Positions 1 to 12,815 are shown, counted from the first letter of the stretch. The stretch is 64,000 nucleotides of DNA from Hetaerina americana (GCA_022747635.1 JAKTNV010000023.1:3875848-3939847); one strand, 5' to 3'. Translations and numbers: made by a program. The notes: generated by a model from the sequence alone, not told the origin.

Positions 1-1795
1 TATAAGAGTGATAGTCACAAACCCTGACAGATTTGAGCACTCATTCTGTCCCTCGCATAAGACATAATCATAAAAAATTGGACTGAGGCACACGAATATT
101 TTTATTTAAAATCTGACACTTATTACACGATTTATTTATTTATTTGTGGGTGTTTTTTTGAATGCACGAATACATAATTAAAACAGTATTAGAGCCTACT
201 TTTATGAAACGGGATTGTGTTTTGATTGTCCTCATCACGCGCCCTTGCGACGTGTACGTGCGTAACGTACAGGTCTCTAGGCAGACGCCGATGAATATGG
301 CTGGGAAGAAGCAAATACTGCAGTCGATAGTTGACAAATGGGGCCACAATTCTCTTGCTTAACAGCAATTGCTTCTTAAACAAATAATTAATGATGTCTT
401 TAATATCGGCAAGCGCAGCTAAAAACAATGTTAAAATATGTACTTAGTAAAATTTCAATGAATTAAAACAACTTTTAAACACATTCCCTAAGGGAAAACA
501 ATAAATCTATCATTAATGAACTCGGGATTAATTCCCAACAAGTTACCCGTTTTTTCGCCTCTCCTGGCATGGTAGCAAATTAAGGTCTCATAAGGTAAAA
601 TTTTAACCACTCAGTCAAATCCCTGTTAACATTCAAGTTTGATATGAAGTACTAATTTAACAACCCGTAAATTTAAATTAATATTATAATCACAAAAATG
701 TATCATCAAAAAGGTTAACAGCTTTTCCCCGTCTCCTGGAGGTTAAAGGAAAATAAAACATTTTTTAGTGCCTTTATAAATGCAGTAAATGAAAATATTA
801 TCCAATAGTATTCGATCAAGAAGGAAGTTCATATCAAAGGGATTTATTCGCCGGAGATCAGCACGGATCGAGCAAGCAAAGAGCCGCTGCCCAAGGAGCG
901 AGATTGCCATTTTTGCTGCTCCCCTAGATTCAACTCCAGAATAGGGAAATACAAGAGGGTCATTAGATTTAGCATTCAAGAGCGGGTGGATCACTACTGA
1001 GAACAAGTTTCCCATCCATTTTGATGGAGAGAATGAAGTGAAGGGAAAATAATAGCAGAGGAAAGGCACGCACTGAAATTTTTTACAATTTTCGAATTCA
1101 GTGCAATTACTCTCTGATTATTGTGTGACTTAACGTGGACCAAAAACGATTTTTATCCTTGCAAAATGTTTTCTTCGGTGGGAGAGCTACTTTGAAAAGT
1201 TAAACAAAAAAAGAGCGAATTTCCTAATATTTGCAGATATACACTTTAAATAGCCAAGCAAAATTTCGAATTTAGGTCCAGATAATTTTACATAATATCT
1301 GTTTTGATGATATCCTCGATGTTTCCACTTCCTAATATGACTTTTTCAGAAAGAATTGAAATGTTTGCACTCTGCGGAACAAGATATTTTATACTGGTAT
1401 AAGACAGTGATAAAATAACGACAGAATTACGAGTAATCCACACGACGAGCGTCCACAAACTATCCATAGCAAGCAAGGATATTGGAAATTAGGACGCATT
1501 GAGAAGAAATTTTGTAACTGCAAGAATGATATTTATAGAGAGCGTTCACACGAGGTTTATGATAAGCGTTGTGGTTTCAAGGTGCCACCAGAAGCGAATT
1601 ATCATATTATGTATTGATAATGAGGATAATATGTTTTGAGTGGGACGCTGTCTATCATTAAAAAGGATCACGGGATTTCCATAGTGAACTTAATAGTTCT
1701 TCGTGAGTGGCTCATGGAGAAACTGAGAACTAACTTCCACGTCAGGAGTTTTCCCGAGCGAGCATCCCGCCTAAAAAAGCCCTCGTCAAAAAATC
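1..1795. other. No recognised feature
   Basis: AT-rich sequence with only short open frames of about 60 to 110 codons. None has a recognisable domain, and no RNA gene or transposon end was identified. Low-level remains of old repeats cannot be excluded by eye. Confidence 0.5.
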
Positions 1796-1998
1796 CATAT
1801 TTTTTATTTATTTATGCAGTATAAGTCCGAAAACAGCGCATTCTGGCCTTTACAACGAACTATTAACAACGATAACAATGATCACATTTACAAACACCCA
1901 AGCCCTAGGTGGAGGAAAACTCACCCAGGCGGGAATCGAACCCGCGACCCTTGGAATGGTAGACGAGGACGTTACCCCGCCGCCACCGGGGTCGGCAC
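1796..1998 (-). mobile_element. tRNA-derived SINE with A-rich tail
   Basis: Read on the minus strand, positions 1998 to about 1926 look like a tRNA. There is a B-box-like GGGTTCGATTCCC flanked by short complementary arms (CGCGGG / CCCGCC) and a D-arm-like stretch upstream. The sequence then continues into an unrelated body and ends near 1800 in an A-rich TAAATAAATAAAAAA tail. A tRNA-like head, an anonymous body and an A-rich tail are the layout of a tRNA-derived SINE. It has no body similarity to the SINEs at 4.3 and 7.9 kb, so it is a separate family. The tail end is clear; the 5' boundary is approximate. Confidence 0.7.
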
Positions 1999-4301
1999 TT
2001 ACTTGGAAAAGTCCGATATCATTTTAGGTTGTATACGCACAAGGAATGTTGCGCTGCCAACTGATATCCATGATTACGGGTAACGCACGGAAGCTGCCCT
2101 CATTAACTACACTACACTTCACTTCAGAATGTCCATGAAGAAACTCGAAGTTTTGGCTTTATAACCATGACGTCGAGCTGATGTGTTTACTTGCAGCGCA
2201 CCCTTACGCTATTGAATTCATTGAACTTCTGGTAATAGTGAGGAAGCCAAAGTCAACAAGGAAAAGACTGAAGAGAAAGGAATCGGGATGGATGCTATGA
2301 ACGATCTGCGCAGAGACAGGCTCCCATGCTCCTTCCCAGCTGTGGAACATGTGTACGGAAAGCTTAAAAAATAGAAAACCATTATCGGTGAAGGAGCATC
2401 GTTCCGAGGTCATCCAAGATCTTAAACCTATTATAATACACTTTGATTCGGCCTCGGAATCATGGGAGGAAACCAATAGTTATAACTTTTTTGACAGTGG
2501 ATAGCAGAGAATAAAAATTGGACTCTCTTAGAGCTGCACAACGGGCCGCGAGTCGCCGTAAGCGCATGTGGTAGGGGACATAGCCTACTATGACTAGGTC
2601 ATATTAGGTCTTTGACTAGGTCATCAAAATTCTGCTTTTAAATAAAAATATTCGAGCGTTTGGGTTCCATTTTTCCATGACTGCGTATCCTGTATCCTAC
2701 ATGTTTCTCTCGGTGGCGGTATCTATCGCTCTTATTTTATCCCGATGCCATCACTCTACCTATATATGTAATTTGGGGCCTTAATATTCCCTCGCAGGGA
2801 AAGGTTCCGGCCCCCCTTCCCTGATGTGAGAATTTCACACACCGCTGGTCTCTGTATTGCGTGAACTCTGCCATCACCCGAAAAACCAACCTTTGGGTTT
2901 ATGGCTTTTTTAATATCCCTCGGTGTCGCCGGAAAACTCCAGTGAACTGCAGCTTTCTGTAAGTCCAAAACCCGGTTTTAGAATATCTCCTCTCATCTGA
3001 AGGGTTAGTTAATATGAACGTTAACTCAAGTTGAAGATTACCGAACAATCCAATTTTATAGAAATATAAGATTGCTCCTTAGTGAATGTGAACATTGCAA
3101 CCATAGTGTCAACATCTGTTATTTACTGAACAGTTTAACAGTCGCTTTTTAGCTAAACTCAGCTTTTAGCTAGGTCATATAACTGAACTTTGGCCTTAAC
3201 CGGAGATTAAAGACATTATAAACCTAACCTAAGTCTTAGCTAATGTCTGCATGAATCAAGATACTCCAAAAATATTTATTCCAACATACCCGTACATATT
3301 TCTCAAAGAAAATTTTGACAAATCTTGCGTTTTTAGCAATGTTATAAATGACGATTTTTCTGATTGGCCCTAAATTCTTACCGCATATTACAAGAGTGGC
3401 TTAACGAAAGCGGTTAGCTTTTCTCTCTTACTTTCTCATTGAATTTTCCTATAATTCTTATAACAAAGCCTAATTAATTTAATAGAGGGTGAGTCAAATA
3501 TTCTACCAAATATGGGAATATAATGAAAGCGCTCGCTTGATGCAAGTGAAACCCCCAAATATTCCGCCAGCTCTGACTTAATTCAATCCGAGGTATCTCA
3601 TAATTTACATCTTGTTGATCTTTTCTTTTTTTTCAAAAATTTAGTAATATCTCTTTTCAGATATTAAATTCTAGCCTCGTTTTCTTATCCCAATCCGATA
3701 TTTGATCTAAATTCCAGGGGAATATCCGTCACTCAGCCGGCGCCATCTCCGCCATAACAATGTTTCGCGCGGAACTAATCTAAGGTTACTGCTGACGTTC
3801 AAAATCTGGGCCCGTAGAGTCTAAAAATGAGAGTTCAGACCCTCTTGCACACCCCTAAGGCACTCTTTCTAAGATATCGGCCTCTCATGAGCTTAGCCCA
3901 TCGACAACTACTGTTTGTTTGCGGTTAAAAAAGATGCCCGTATTCCAAATGATCACTATCCAATTAACATTTCTTTCGTATAAAAAGGGCAGACAAATAT
4001 TGCATCATGGTCCCTCTAGGAATTAAAATTGGAATATACAACGTATTTAAACCTACAATATGAGATAAAATGCGGCTATTCAAAATGGTGATGGAATATG
4101 ATTGTGCACGGTATTGATTGGCAACGCCACGCGCCAAAATCAAGAAATAGGGGCCGCTGAGCAAGCACTTGGGCTTCCAGCACCGCTAGTTATCGCCCTC
4201 GCCTTTGGAAAACCTAACACATGTTGATATCTAATTACTTCGTATGTATACCACACATATTTATATTCATCGCACACCCGTACACACACACACACATATA
4301 T
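1999..4301. other. No recognised feature
   Basis: No coding similarity recognised. The open frames at 2204-2476, 2756-2968 and 3964-4417 have no family resemblance and no intact transposon ends. A short CA/TA microsatellite lies at about 4284-4302. Confidence 0.45.
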
Positions 4302-4611
4302 AACCGCAAACACAGTGAACAACACGAAAGTCGGTTTGATTGGCGATAGGGAATAGGTATTTGGGATTTGGGAGGGAATTCACCCAATACTAATCCCAAC
4401 GCCATTGTGAAATTCACATACAGAGTATTGGCCCGGCTCGTTCCCCTGTGCCGCCTATGGTTCCCCTATGATAGTTCCCCTATGATAGTTCTGGTGCCCG
4501 AAAAAACACGCAGCTTGGTTGAAGGTGAGGGTGCCTGAGGCGTGCTCATAAATCGAACCCGGGCCCTTCGTCAGTAGCCCAACGCTCTACCCCGGGACTA
4601 TCACGGCCCAC
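4302..4611 (-). mobile_element. tRNA-derived SINE, family A, copy 1
   Basis: On the minus strand the head (4611 to about 4540) is tRNA-like, with GGGTTCGAT at the B-box position and TAGTCCCGGGGTAGAGCGT near the A-box. The body is shared along its length with the element at 7889-8169: both contain GTGTGAATTTCACA-like and AGTGCTTGG/TGCTTATGG-like segments in the same order. Copy 1 is the more diverged. It carries a small internal direct duplication (TTCCCCTATGATAG twice, about 4459-4490). Its 3' end abuts a CA/TA microsatellite (about 4280-4302), whereas copy 2 ends in (TA)n. Two independent copies with the same head and body confirm a mobile SINE family. Confidence 0.75.
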
Positions 4612-5049
4612 ACACAAACAAACGGCCGACGGCGACGACAGAAATTTTATTCAATATTGAAATACAAAGAATGGAAATTCACGAATACGGTCGAAGTTTC
4701 GACGGTCAATCCGTCATCCTCAAAATACCGTTCTCGGGAGAGAGGCGGAAATAATATGTATGTGAGGTGGAAAAGGAGATAAGGGTGGGGGTGAAGGGAC
4801 AAGGTGGTTAAGGGATGGCGGCCAAAGGTTAGGTTTAATATGCTGTATTCGCTCGGTAGGTATGAAAGCTTTGAGTGCGCATACGTGAGCCATCTCGCAC
4901 GAGAAGGCTCGCACGGTGTGTTCTCATCTCTTTGCTTCTTGCGGATTCTGGTAGTTTCAATCACCGAAATAGAGAAGCAGTTGATGAAGAATTGGTGTTG
5001 GGAAGCAGCGTGGGTAGGGATGGGTTAATTAGGTAAACCTGAAGATACA

Positions 5050-6011
5050 CTAAAGTAGCTTTGGTCGCCGATGCAGAGGGGAGGGGGGCGGTGCTCTCAC
5101 CCACGTAGAAAGCAGGACAGAAAATGCAGTAGAGGCGGTAGAGAATGTTGCGGTACGCGCCCTGGAAGGGGTCTTTGGGGACCTCGCAAAATCTTCGTCA
5201 TGGCTGATTGGATCTCTTCTATGGACAAAAAACGGGTTCCTCTCAGGGCTGCCTTAATCCGAGGAAACAAAAAGTAGTCTTCTGGGGTGACGTCAGTACT
5301 ATAGGGGAGGTGGGACAGCGTTGGCACCTGGTGTTTGGCCAGGAAGTCGTGGACTCCTAGCGTGTTGTGGCAAGGCGCGTTGTCTTTATGGAGTTACCAG
5401 TAGATGTCTTTTCTCGTCCTGATGACTCTTTTTCGGAGCCTTTCCAGTACATCCACGTGGTAGGCAGCGTTAACTATCTGTCAACGAGGAACAAACTCCT
5501 TATGGAACACTCCTTTACTGTCGGAAAAGACAATGAGGATTGTTTTCACTTTTGATTTGCTCACGCCTACCCTTTTGGGCTTGGGAGACTTGTCGGTGTG
5601 ACACTCAGAGCTTTGACGTTTTGTTTCTTGGTCGTACTCAAAAACCCAGGTTTCAATACCAGTGGTAACGTTGTACAAATAACCAGGTTCATTCTCAATA
5701 CGTATCAAAAGTTCACTTGAATTTTCGGCTCGATTGGACTTTCGTGACACGGTGGGCGCGCAGGGGTCTACAATTACTGACGTCCCACCGATTTTACAGC
5801 TAGGAGAGCACTGAGACTGGTTTTGAGGCAACGCTTAGCCTATATACATATATATAAACTTTGATTAAAAACTTAACTAAATACAGAAAAAAAGAAAGAA
5901 CACTCACATATATACTTAATGGTTGGACGGTGAGGGAATTTTCCACAAGTCAGAAGAATAGCACGGAATGCTATTTGCAATACAATTGCATTACTTTTGG
6001 GACGCACCCTG
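5050..6011 (-). pseudogene. Decayed mariner (Tc1/mariner) transposon
   Basis: A mariner 5' terminal repeat is visible at the right edge on the minus strand: CAGGGTGCGTCCCAAAAGTA starting at 6011, flanked by TA (6012-6013). Downstream on the minus strand, frames at 5831-5481 and 5460-5097 carry mariner transposase similarity. There is an ETWVFEYDQET block around the first catalytic motif, HKDNAPCH for the second Asp and YSTDVTPEDYFLF for the third, with 34 residues between the last two Asp (DD34D spacing). The N-terminal DNA-binding part is missing. The first catalytic Asp is lost (GDE has become GIE), the core changes frame, and the 3' terminal repeat was not found. The element is dead and old. 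Confidence 0.8.
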
Positions 6012-6699
6012 TATCCCCTGTTACTCCAGTAAGCAAAGCCATTCTCGAAAACGTCTCGTATTGGGAGAGCCGATGGCGTAGGGAATAGGGGAGGTGGAGG
6101 AAGGGAGCGGCGAGAAGATCCGACCCGAAGAATTTGATTGGTAACGTTTGGTTGAATAGACAAATAGACGCTGTACGACTGCCCTCCACCGCAGCACTGT
6201 TTGCTTTGAGAAAAACTACATCTCTCATCAGTTTATTTCAACGGCTAGTATACCACTAACTACAGCGTGAATGCTCAATGAAGCCACGCAGCAAACAGGC
6301 CGATTTTCCTTCTGAAGTTCTCCGAGGCTAGATATCCCTGGAACTTAAATCCACGAAATATTAATCTACCATGACACGGAAGAATAATCCTCGGACACCA
6401 GTAATTAGATATGAACCATATTACCTAGCGATTAAACTATCCATTAGGAACCCATTAAGTTGCTAGATTTGTAGTCGTGATTGGATAGGTCTTATTAGGG
6501 CTAATTTCTGCACACTCACTTGAGGCGGAATGTTTTCACGTTCATAGAATCGAAAACAAGTGCACTACCCAGAACACATTTTAATATTCGGATATTATCC
6601 TCCTACGATGTGAATCTTATGCCGCCATTCGGAAAATAAAACATGTAACCCTGAGAAGGACCGAAGTAAATTTTAGTTGCTATATATACACACACCAAT

Positions 6700-6703
<4 letters not shown>
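6012..6703. other. No recognised feature
   Basis: Sequence flanking the old mariner. No coding or repeat signal was identified before the (TA)n tract. Confidence 0.4.

Positions 6704-6770
<67 letters not shown>
6704..6770. repeat. (TA)n microsatellite
   Basis: Uninterrupted TA dinucleotide run of about 65 bp, bordered on the right by GATATATTAT. Confidence 0.95.
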
Positions 6771-6772
<2 letters not shown>

Positions 6773-6791
6773 TATATTATTACTATTATTA

Positions 6792-7224
6792 ATATTAGGT
6801 AATCTACCGGTTAAGGTAGGTATTTCGATAGACACATTTACGAAATACATATTTCGTGTTTCCTAAAAAAAAGCACAAAATCCAGTATCCTACTCTATAT
6901 CAGGTCCCTCTTCATCTCTGAGTACTTTCTTCCTCTCTGCATCCCGTCCAACATCCCTGTCCTGTTCCTTCCCTTTCCTCATTTGCCCTCTATTACAGTC
7001 TTAAACATTCCACTGCCGGTCAATACCCCATTCATCCACTTTTCCTGCCTCCATAGGATTTCTCCCAACAAACCCCTGTCCTCGCCCACCATACCAAGTA
7101 CTTCCTCGTTTGTTTTTTCTCTGTCCATTTCACCTTCTCCATTCTTCTCCACACCCACATTTCAAAAGCCTCCAGTCTACGTCTATCCTCCTGCTTCAAT
7201 GATCACGTTTCCGCGCCGTACATA
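6792..7224 (-). mobile_element. RTE-like LINE, 3' fragment
   Basis: This segment matches the 3' part of the longer RTE-like copy at 23155-26125 almost word for word: GGTAATCTACCGGTTAAGGT at the left edge, then the same run through CATCAGGTCCCTCTTCATCT and the cysteine/serine-rich C-terminal coding region. It is in minus orientation and is cut at 7224 by insertion of a deleted mariner into a TA that also exists in the other copy (CGTACATA). The LINE does not resume on the far side of that mariner, so it is also truncated. Confidence 0.75.
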
Positions 7225-7776
7225 CAGGGTTCGTCCGGAAAATAAGTGTACTGATTTTTTACCGCCGCTCCAGGCGCGCCCAGCACCGCTCTGATGGGCT
7301 GCGATTGGAGGGGGGTATGTTGGCAAGCGACGCTGAAAAAGGCAGTCGGCTCTGAGCTGTGGTGTAGTGAGGAGCTCTGTTAACGCGAACCTCCACGCTC
7401 GACCCACGTCACGGAACGCGATGCCGAAGTTTTTGGAGCAGCGTTATTCCATCAAATTTGCGGTAAAGCTTGGGAAATCGCCTACCGAAACTGTCGGTAT
7501 GATTAACCAGGCTTACGGGGAGTCAGCCATGTCCAGAAACATGATCTTTCGGTGGCACAAGATGTTCGTGGAGGGCAGAGAAGAGGTCGACGACGAGTCT
7601 TCGAGAGGTTCCCGATGATGCCTTCGCGGGAGCGTTCCAGGAATGGGAACGCCGCTGGAACAAGTGCATCGACTCACAAGGGTCCTATTTTGAGGAACAT
7701 TAGCTTAAGATATGTAAAAGTGTGTAATAAATTTTTTTTCCTGAGCTCAGTACACTTATTTTCCGGACGAACCCTG
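7225..7776 (+). mobile_element. Internally deleted mariner, 552 bp (family CAGGGTTCG)
   Basis: Both ends carry the same 30-bp terminal inverted repeat, beginning CAGGGTTCGTCCGGAAAATA, and lie between TA dinucleotides (7223-7224 and 7777-7778). Inside, an ATG at 7421 opens a frame with the first ~60 residues of a mariner transposase (MPKFLEQRYSIKF..., helix-turn-helix region). After ...EEVDDE the sequence jumps directly to the 3' end of the transposase gene, so the second helix-turn-helix and the whole DDD core are deleted. The frame ends at 7618. It is a non-autonomous relative of the 932-bp copy at 29023-29954, with a different deletion. Confidence 0.9.
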
Positions 7777-7783
7777 TATATAT

Positions 7784-7845
7784 ATGTCCTTATGGTTTTT
7801 AATATATATATATATTATTATAAATATATATATATATAAATATAT

Positions 7846-7895
<50 letters not shown>

Positions 7896-7905
7896 CATAA
7901 GCACA
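7784..7905. repeat. AT-rich inverted repeat around (TA)n
   Basis: CTTATGGTTTTTAATATATA near 7788-7808 faces its complement TATATTAAAAACCATAAG at 7884-7902, with only TA/TTATAAA repeats between them. The right arm is the 3' end of the SINE at 7889-8169. The left arm is therefore the last ~20 bp of the same SINE family in opposite orientation. Confidence 0.7.
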
Positions 7906-8169
7906 GTAATCAACCCGAAGGTCGGTTCGGTAGGTGATTGTGGAGTTCACCCGGTGCTAAGCCGGACGGCATGTGAAATTCACACATCAGAGTATGGGGT
8001 CCAGTGCCTTTCCCTGTTCCGGTTATGGTTTCCCAGGAAGATCCGGTACCCGAAAAATCACACAGCTTGGGTGGAGCTGCAGGTGCCCAGAGTGCCTTTC
8101 CCGGGAATCGAACCCGGGACCCTCTGGTCAGTAGTCCAACGCTCAACCCCTGGACTACCGCGACCCACT
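7889..8169 (-). mobile_element. tRNA-derived SINE, family A, copy 2
   Basis: On the minus strand the head starts at about 8169 with GTGGGTCGCGGTAGTCCAGG, followed by a perfect B-box GGTTCGATTCC inside a CCCGGG / CCCGGG stem. The ~200-bp body matches copy 1 at 4302-4611. The 3' end runs into (TA)n at 7889. (TA)n also flanks the 5' end, so the SINE either landed in a TA repeat or seeded one. The head and body are better preserved than in copy 1, so this is the younger insertion. Confidence 0.85.
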
Positions 8170-8334
8170 ATATATATATATTATTTTAATCATTATGCGG
8201 TAATGTATAACTTAAATGTGAGTGTCCTTTAAAAAAATGTATATATACACATATATATAAATATATTCATACTTAAGTTCATATTGGACTGCATGACCGT
8301 CGAAACGTAGGACTATATGTAAGCGTTTTTTGTG

Positions 8335-8381
8335 TTTTTTGTATATATGTATATATATTATATATATATATTATATATATT

Positions 8382-8416
<35 letters not shown>
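8335..8416. repeat. (TA)n-rich microsatellite
   Basis: Imperfect TA repeats (TATATGTATATATATTATATATA...) of about 80 bp. Confidence 0.9.
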
Positions 8417-8417
<1 letters not shown>

Positions 8418-11400
8418 ACTGAAAATATAAATATATTGAGATATATAGAAGCTTATATGTGTGCATGTGTGTGTAAATATATATGCATATATCCGTAGCC
8501 ATTTATGCGCCATAGACGTCTAAAACAATTTTATGCCCTTCAAGGTTATTACTAACTCTTGTTTTCGATACAATTTTAAGTAATAAAAGTAATCTTAAAA
8601 AGCTAGCTTTACTCAGGGATTTGAAAGTGTACTGAGTATACTTAACATCTATTTAATGAACTTTCTCCTTCTTAAATTTGAAGAAAATCTAGTAAATAAA
8701 AAATATAGTTAGGCGAAAAGATGCAATAGGTATTGATATCCGACTGTCTTCATTGGTCATTTCAAATAGTAATCGTTGATGTATTTGAACGTACCAGAGA
8801 TTCCGAATGAAAATCGAAGGCATAAGAAACGATGGATATGGCAGTGAGGAGGCAAGTTAACCAATCTTAAAACCTCAGTAAGGGAATAGCTAATTAATTC
8901 GATGGAAAGTTCCCTTGAAATATTCTCATCACTCCGCGTGTGTAGCAAAGTGATAGGCGTCCAGAGACATTCGACTAATGCACCACAATCATTCCTTAGG
9001 TACGTAGAGACAGTGGTGCATAAGCCAATTGCCTTACGGCGGGTAAAAGTTGAGCTGGAGGACTGAATCATTGCAGCGCAAATATATTCCGATCACTTTT
9101 TGTGGGAACACGTTTTTTTTAGACGCTGAAATTTTTCACTGAAGTATGTACTCTTATATACTTGTATTTGGAAACATTGAGGGGGCTAATCCATAGTTCC
9201 TTACTCTTAAAACAAAGAATTTATCTCTTTCTAGATAGACTACGTGGAGTTTTCAAATTAAAGTTGGCATGAAAAAATAACCTATTTCGTTATTTTCAGT
9301 GTCGTTGTTGATGATATACTTCTTATTTACGCGACAAAGTTGCTTATAAACATATTGTGTCGCAAATAAATTACATTTTGTTCGTCCTTAAGTGAAGGCA
9401 TCTTTTAAACTCCTAAAATCTCTTCACCACCAGTCTCATTGTTTATATATGTGTACATAAACATACCACAAAAACTTAACTTTGAATATTTGCCGGTATT
9501 ACTCAGGTAATATTAATTTACTCAATTCAAACACGCTTGCTCAGTAGCGACGTAGCGCTGAATAAAGTATATTTTCGGGAGCAACGATAGTGCTAAATCG
9601 AGAAAAACGTCTTAATTAGCGCTGAAAAGCAACTACATTTCAGTAAAAATAGAGTCCTGTGGGGAAGTAAAAACTGTTGGAAAAAATAGTATCACATTAA
9701 GTGTTAGTCAAACATAATCAATGAATTGAGTATTAATTCAGTAGAAATAGTGAATTTCTACAAATTTGTGACTATAAATTATCTTCTAATTCCCTTCAAC
9801 ACAAAAATCCGCTATTCAAGAATTGAAAAACGAATAAGGTTGGCCGAGTATTTTCTGAGGCGAGAAGACACGAATGTTTGAACCCGATGCTTGTGCCCCC
9901 TTGTCGAAGGGACCAATTGAGACGTGAATAGACCAATGAGGGAAAGAAAGTGCATCCAGAAGGGTAATCTCTCGGCTCCAGCATTCCCCTGCCATCGCCC
10001 ACAATCCCTCCACGTCCCCTCGGATGACGGCGGTATGTGGCGACGATGATTGATTGCATCGAGCCCGCTGCCTCGAGCTCCGCGCTTCTATGCTTTGACT
10101 AATTCCATCTTTGAGCAGCAACGTTCGCTCACGGAAAGGAATGCGACAATGGAACGAGAAAAGTGATAACTTATCTAATATTATTTTACAATGAGAATGT
10201 GAAACCCTTAGTTTAATTTGAGCATCATATAGAGATAATTGGTTCCTTGGATTTCATTGGGTTCACATTTATGTAAACTCATCAGTGGTTAGAGGCTGAC
10301 TCTATTTGGACAATTTTCGATTCTGCGAAATGTAAGGGGAATCTTTCTGGAAGGGAATCTAAATTGTTTACATTGTTGTTTAACCTTTCATCTAGCTGGC
10401 TAAACACTTACCTAAATTATAAGTGCCTTCAATGCTGTTTTTTATTTTTCAATTCTTATTTCCAAAACAAATAGATAAATCATTAGGACACGACAACATT
10501 CTTAAAGATTATAAATTTTAAAAGCAATAGTTCTCCGTTGAAGGGCGACGCAAATGCAAAACAGAAATGACATTTTTTTCTTTCGTATTTCAACAAGTGC
10601 TCAGTGAGTGAATGGTAACAATATCATTTTTCCATTTTTCACTCATAAAATATCTTAATATCAATCTATCTCGTTGTTCTTTAACATTTAAAGCGAAGTT
10701 AAGTGTCGTAATTAAGGATACTATATTACACCAGCCACCCACTCTTGCATAACAGAAGTCAATAAAAATAAAATCAGCTCTTTGGATGCTAATATGCAAT
10801 CCCATCGCTACGGTCAATAGTTAACCGTAATGCACTACTCGGCGACAGAGCGAAAATCAATTCCATACGACAATACAGTATAAAATTAAAATCCACTCCC
10901 TCGACGAACACTTCGAATCTAAAGCTTTGGTTCACTATGTAAATACAACGGGATATTGAGAATCTTTTGCAATGATAGAGATTATTGTGGTATTTTTGAA
11001 ATACGATTATCAATTAAATAAGTTGACGATAGGTACAGTTACGCATTCTTACGGATGCATTTCGAGTGGTGAAGTGGTGTTATATTGTTCAAATGATATA
11101 TAAGTAGATATAATTCTTGGTTTGAAGAATTTCTACTGGAAATGCCTTCAGAAACAAGCTGTCGCGTTTTTTCAATCCCTTCTCAGTGCCTTTCATGAGA
11201 GCTTAAAAAAAACGGGTTGGGTATGCTAAATGTATTTAATTCACTTGTCACAGGGTTTTATTTTTTCACACGAGCAAAGGCTTTCCTTGCAATAAGCATG
11301 CACTCACTTCGGGGAGACTGGAATAACAAGAGCACTGCGCAATATTTGCCAATTCTCCAGCATTCCTTTGATTGATCACAGCGCTTCATTATCCACTTTT

Positions 11401-12815
11401 TTCTCATTAGCCTTCAAGAAATGGGATCGGGTCGTGATGGAAGGCCCTTGAATTTGCTTCTTCCACACACTGTTCCAGACCCATCAATTGCGGCATGATA
11501 TGTGGCCTATATGTCTCGCTTTAAAATTCAAATCTATTGGTTAAGTAATACAAATGCAATTTATGCCGCAGTACAACAACTCTGCATACTCTCGGCTGAA
11601 AGCCAATATCTTAACAAAGCAGCCGCCATGAAATAGCATTCTTTTAACCATTTTAAAGTTGCTGTTCATATTTACGTTGAAAGCGCTTTGAATTATAGAA
11701 CAATATCGCACAAGCTGATAATAATTTAGCTTTCTTTCTATAACATGTTACTAGCTAAACTAACAATATTATTTTTGGAGTAGTATATGCATACATATAA
11801 AAAAACTTAGTACGAAATCATAAAATAATTAGTTAACTTTCTTTCAAAATATTAAATTTTCATTTTCATTGCTAAATAATTGAATCAAAAAATATAAATC
11901 AAAATAAAGTAATATACCATTTTCCTATACACTTTCGCGAATATTTTCCGTATTGTGATATGATATAATCCCAGAAAAGAACTGAAATTAATTGCAAGGT
12001 TTGACTAAAAATTAAATAATATTCGGCATAATCTTTTAAAAAAATTAATTCCCATTATTTTGAATTTATCAAGTAGATTGCAGTGCCAACTGAGCTGAAA
12101 ACGATCATAATACAGCGCAGCGTATGCTATCATTCTCAAAACTTCGTAGCATCAATAAAACCGTAAAAGATATTTTAAGATCACCGCATGCAACTTGGGT
12201 AGAAAAAACCGAAAAATGTAATTATGGTCTACTTTTGCGACGAAAAATTTGAACTGCACACATTATTCATGCCAATATTTTATTTTATGGAGGTCGATAA
12301 ATTATCTATCGATGAATAAGGAATTGTCAGTAATAATAAACAAATTATAAAATCAAAATGATAGATGATAATGGATCGCAAGGAAAGCCTTTTTAATGCA
12401 ATTTGCAAATAGCAAGTTTTTCACTGAAGTTCACATACCAAAGAAACAAAATACCCATGCGAAACTACTAAAAACACTAATACACCTAAGCTCGTATTCT
12501 TATAAATCCAGTCGCTACAAATTTTAGTTTCTCTTCGACGGATTATGCCATTTAGAGGAAATATACGGTCGGCAGAAATAAACCGTAACTCCAGAACTTG
12601 CTATAAAATCCAGGTATCACGTCTGCATCGTTGAAATATTTCAATCTGTCCCGCATCAAACTTTCTCTTGTCACACTAAATAGAGATTCCAACTCTCCAG
12701 TCCACGCCTTTTAAAAATAGAATAATAGGAGTTCTTGACCTTTAGAAGAAAAACAATGGTGAAGAAAGAGTATGTACTTAGGGCAGATAAATGAATATAT
12801 AAATATAATATATAT
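8417..12815. other. No recognised feature (4.4 kb)
   Basis: AT-rich DNA with short frames only (for example 9796-10121 minus and 10590-11013 minus), none with recognisable domains. It lies on the 3' side of the Shal exon and would be intronic for the minus-strand Shal transcript. Confidence 0.45.

Noticed and set aside
2756..2968. 70-codon frame with TTTCACACACC motif, thought to be another SINE A copy
   Set aside because: Only a short palindromic stretch is shared with SINE A; no tRNA-like head or matching body.
3222..3234. AACCTAACCTAAG, similar to the arthropod telomere repeat
   Set aside because: Only two units; expected by chance in 64 kb.
8102..8169. Functional tRNA gene at the SINE head
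   Set aside because: B-box and some pairing are present, but the acceptor stem is not complete and the sequence continues into a SINE body shared with another locus.
8283..8320. GACCGTCGAAACGTAGG, resembling the 3' half of a hammerhead
   Set aside because: No CTGANGA box at the right place (CTGCATGA), and stem I does not pair.
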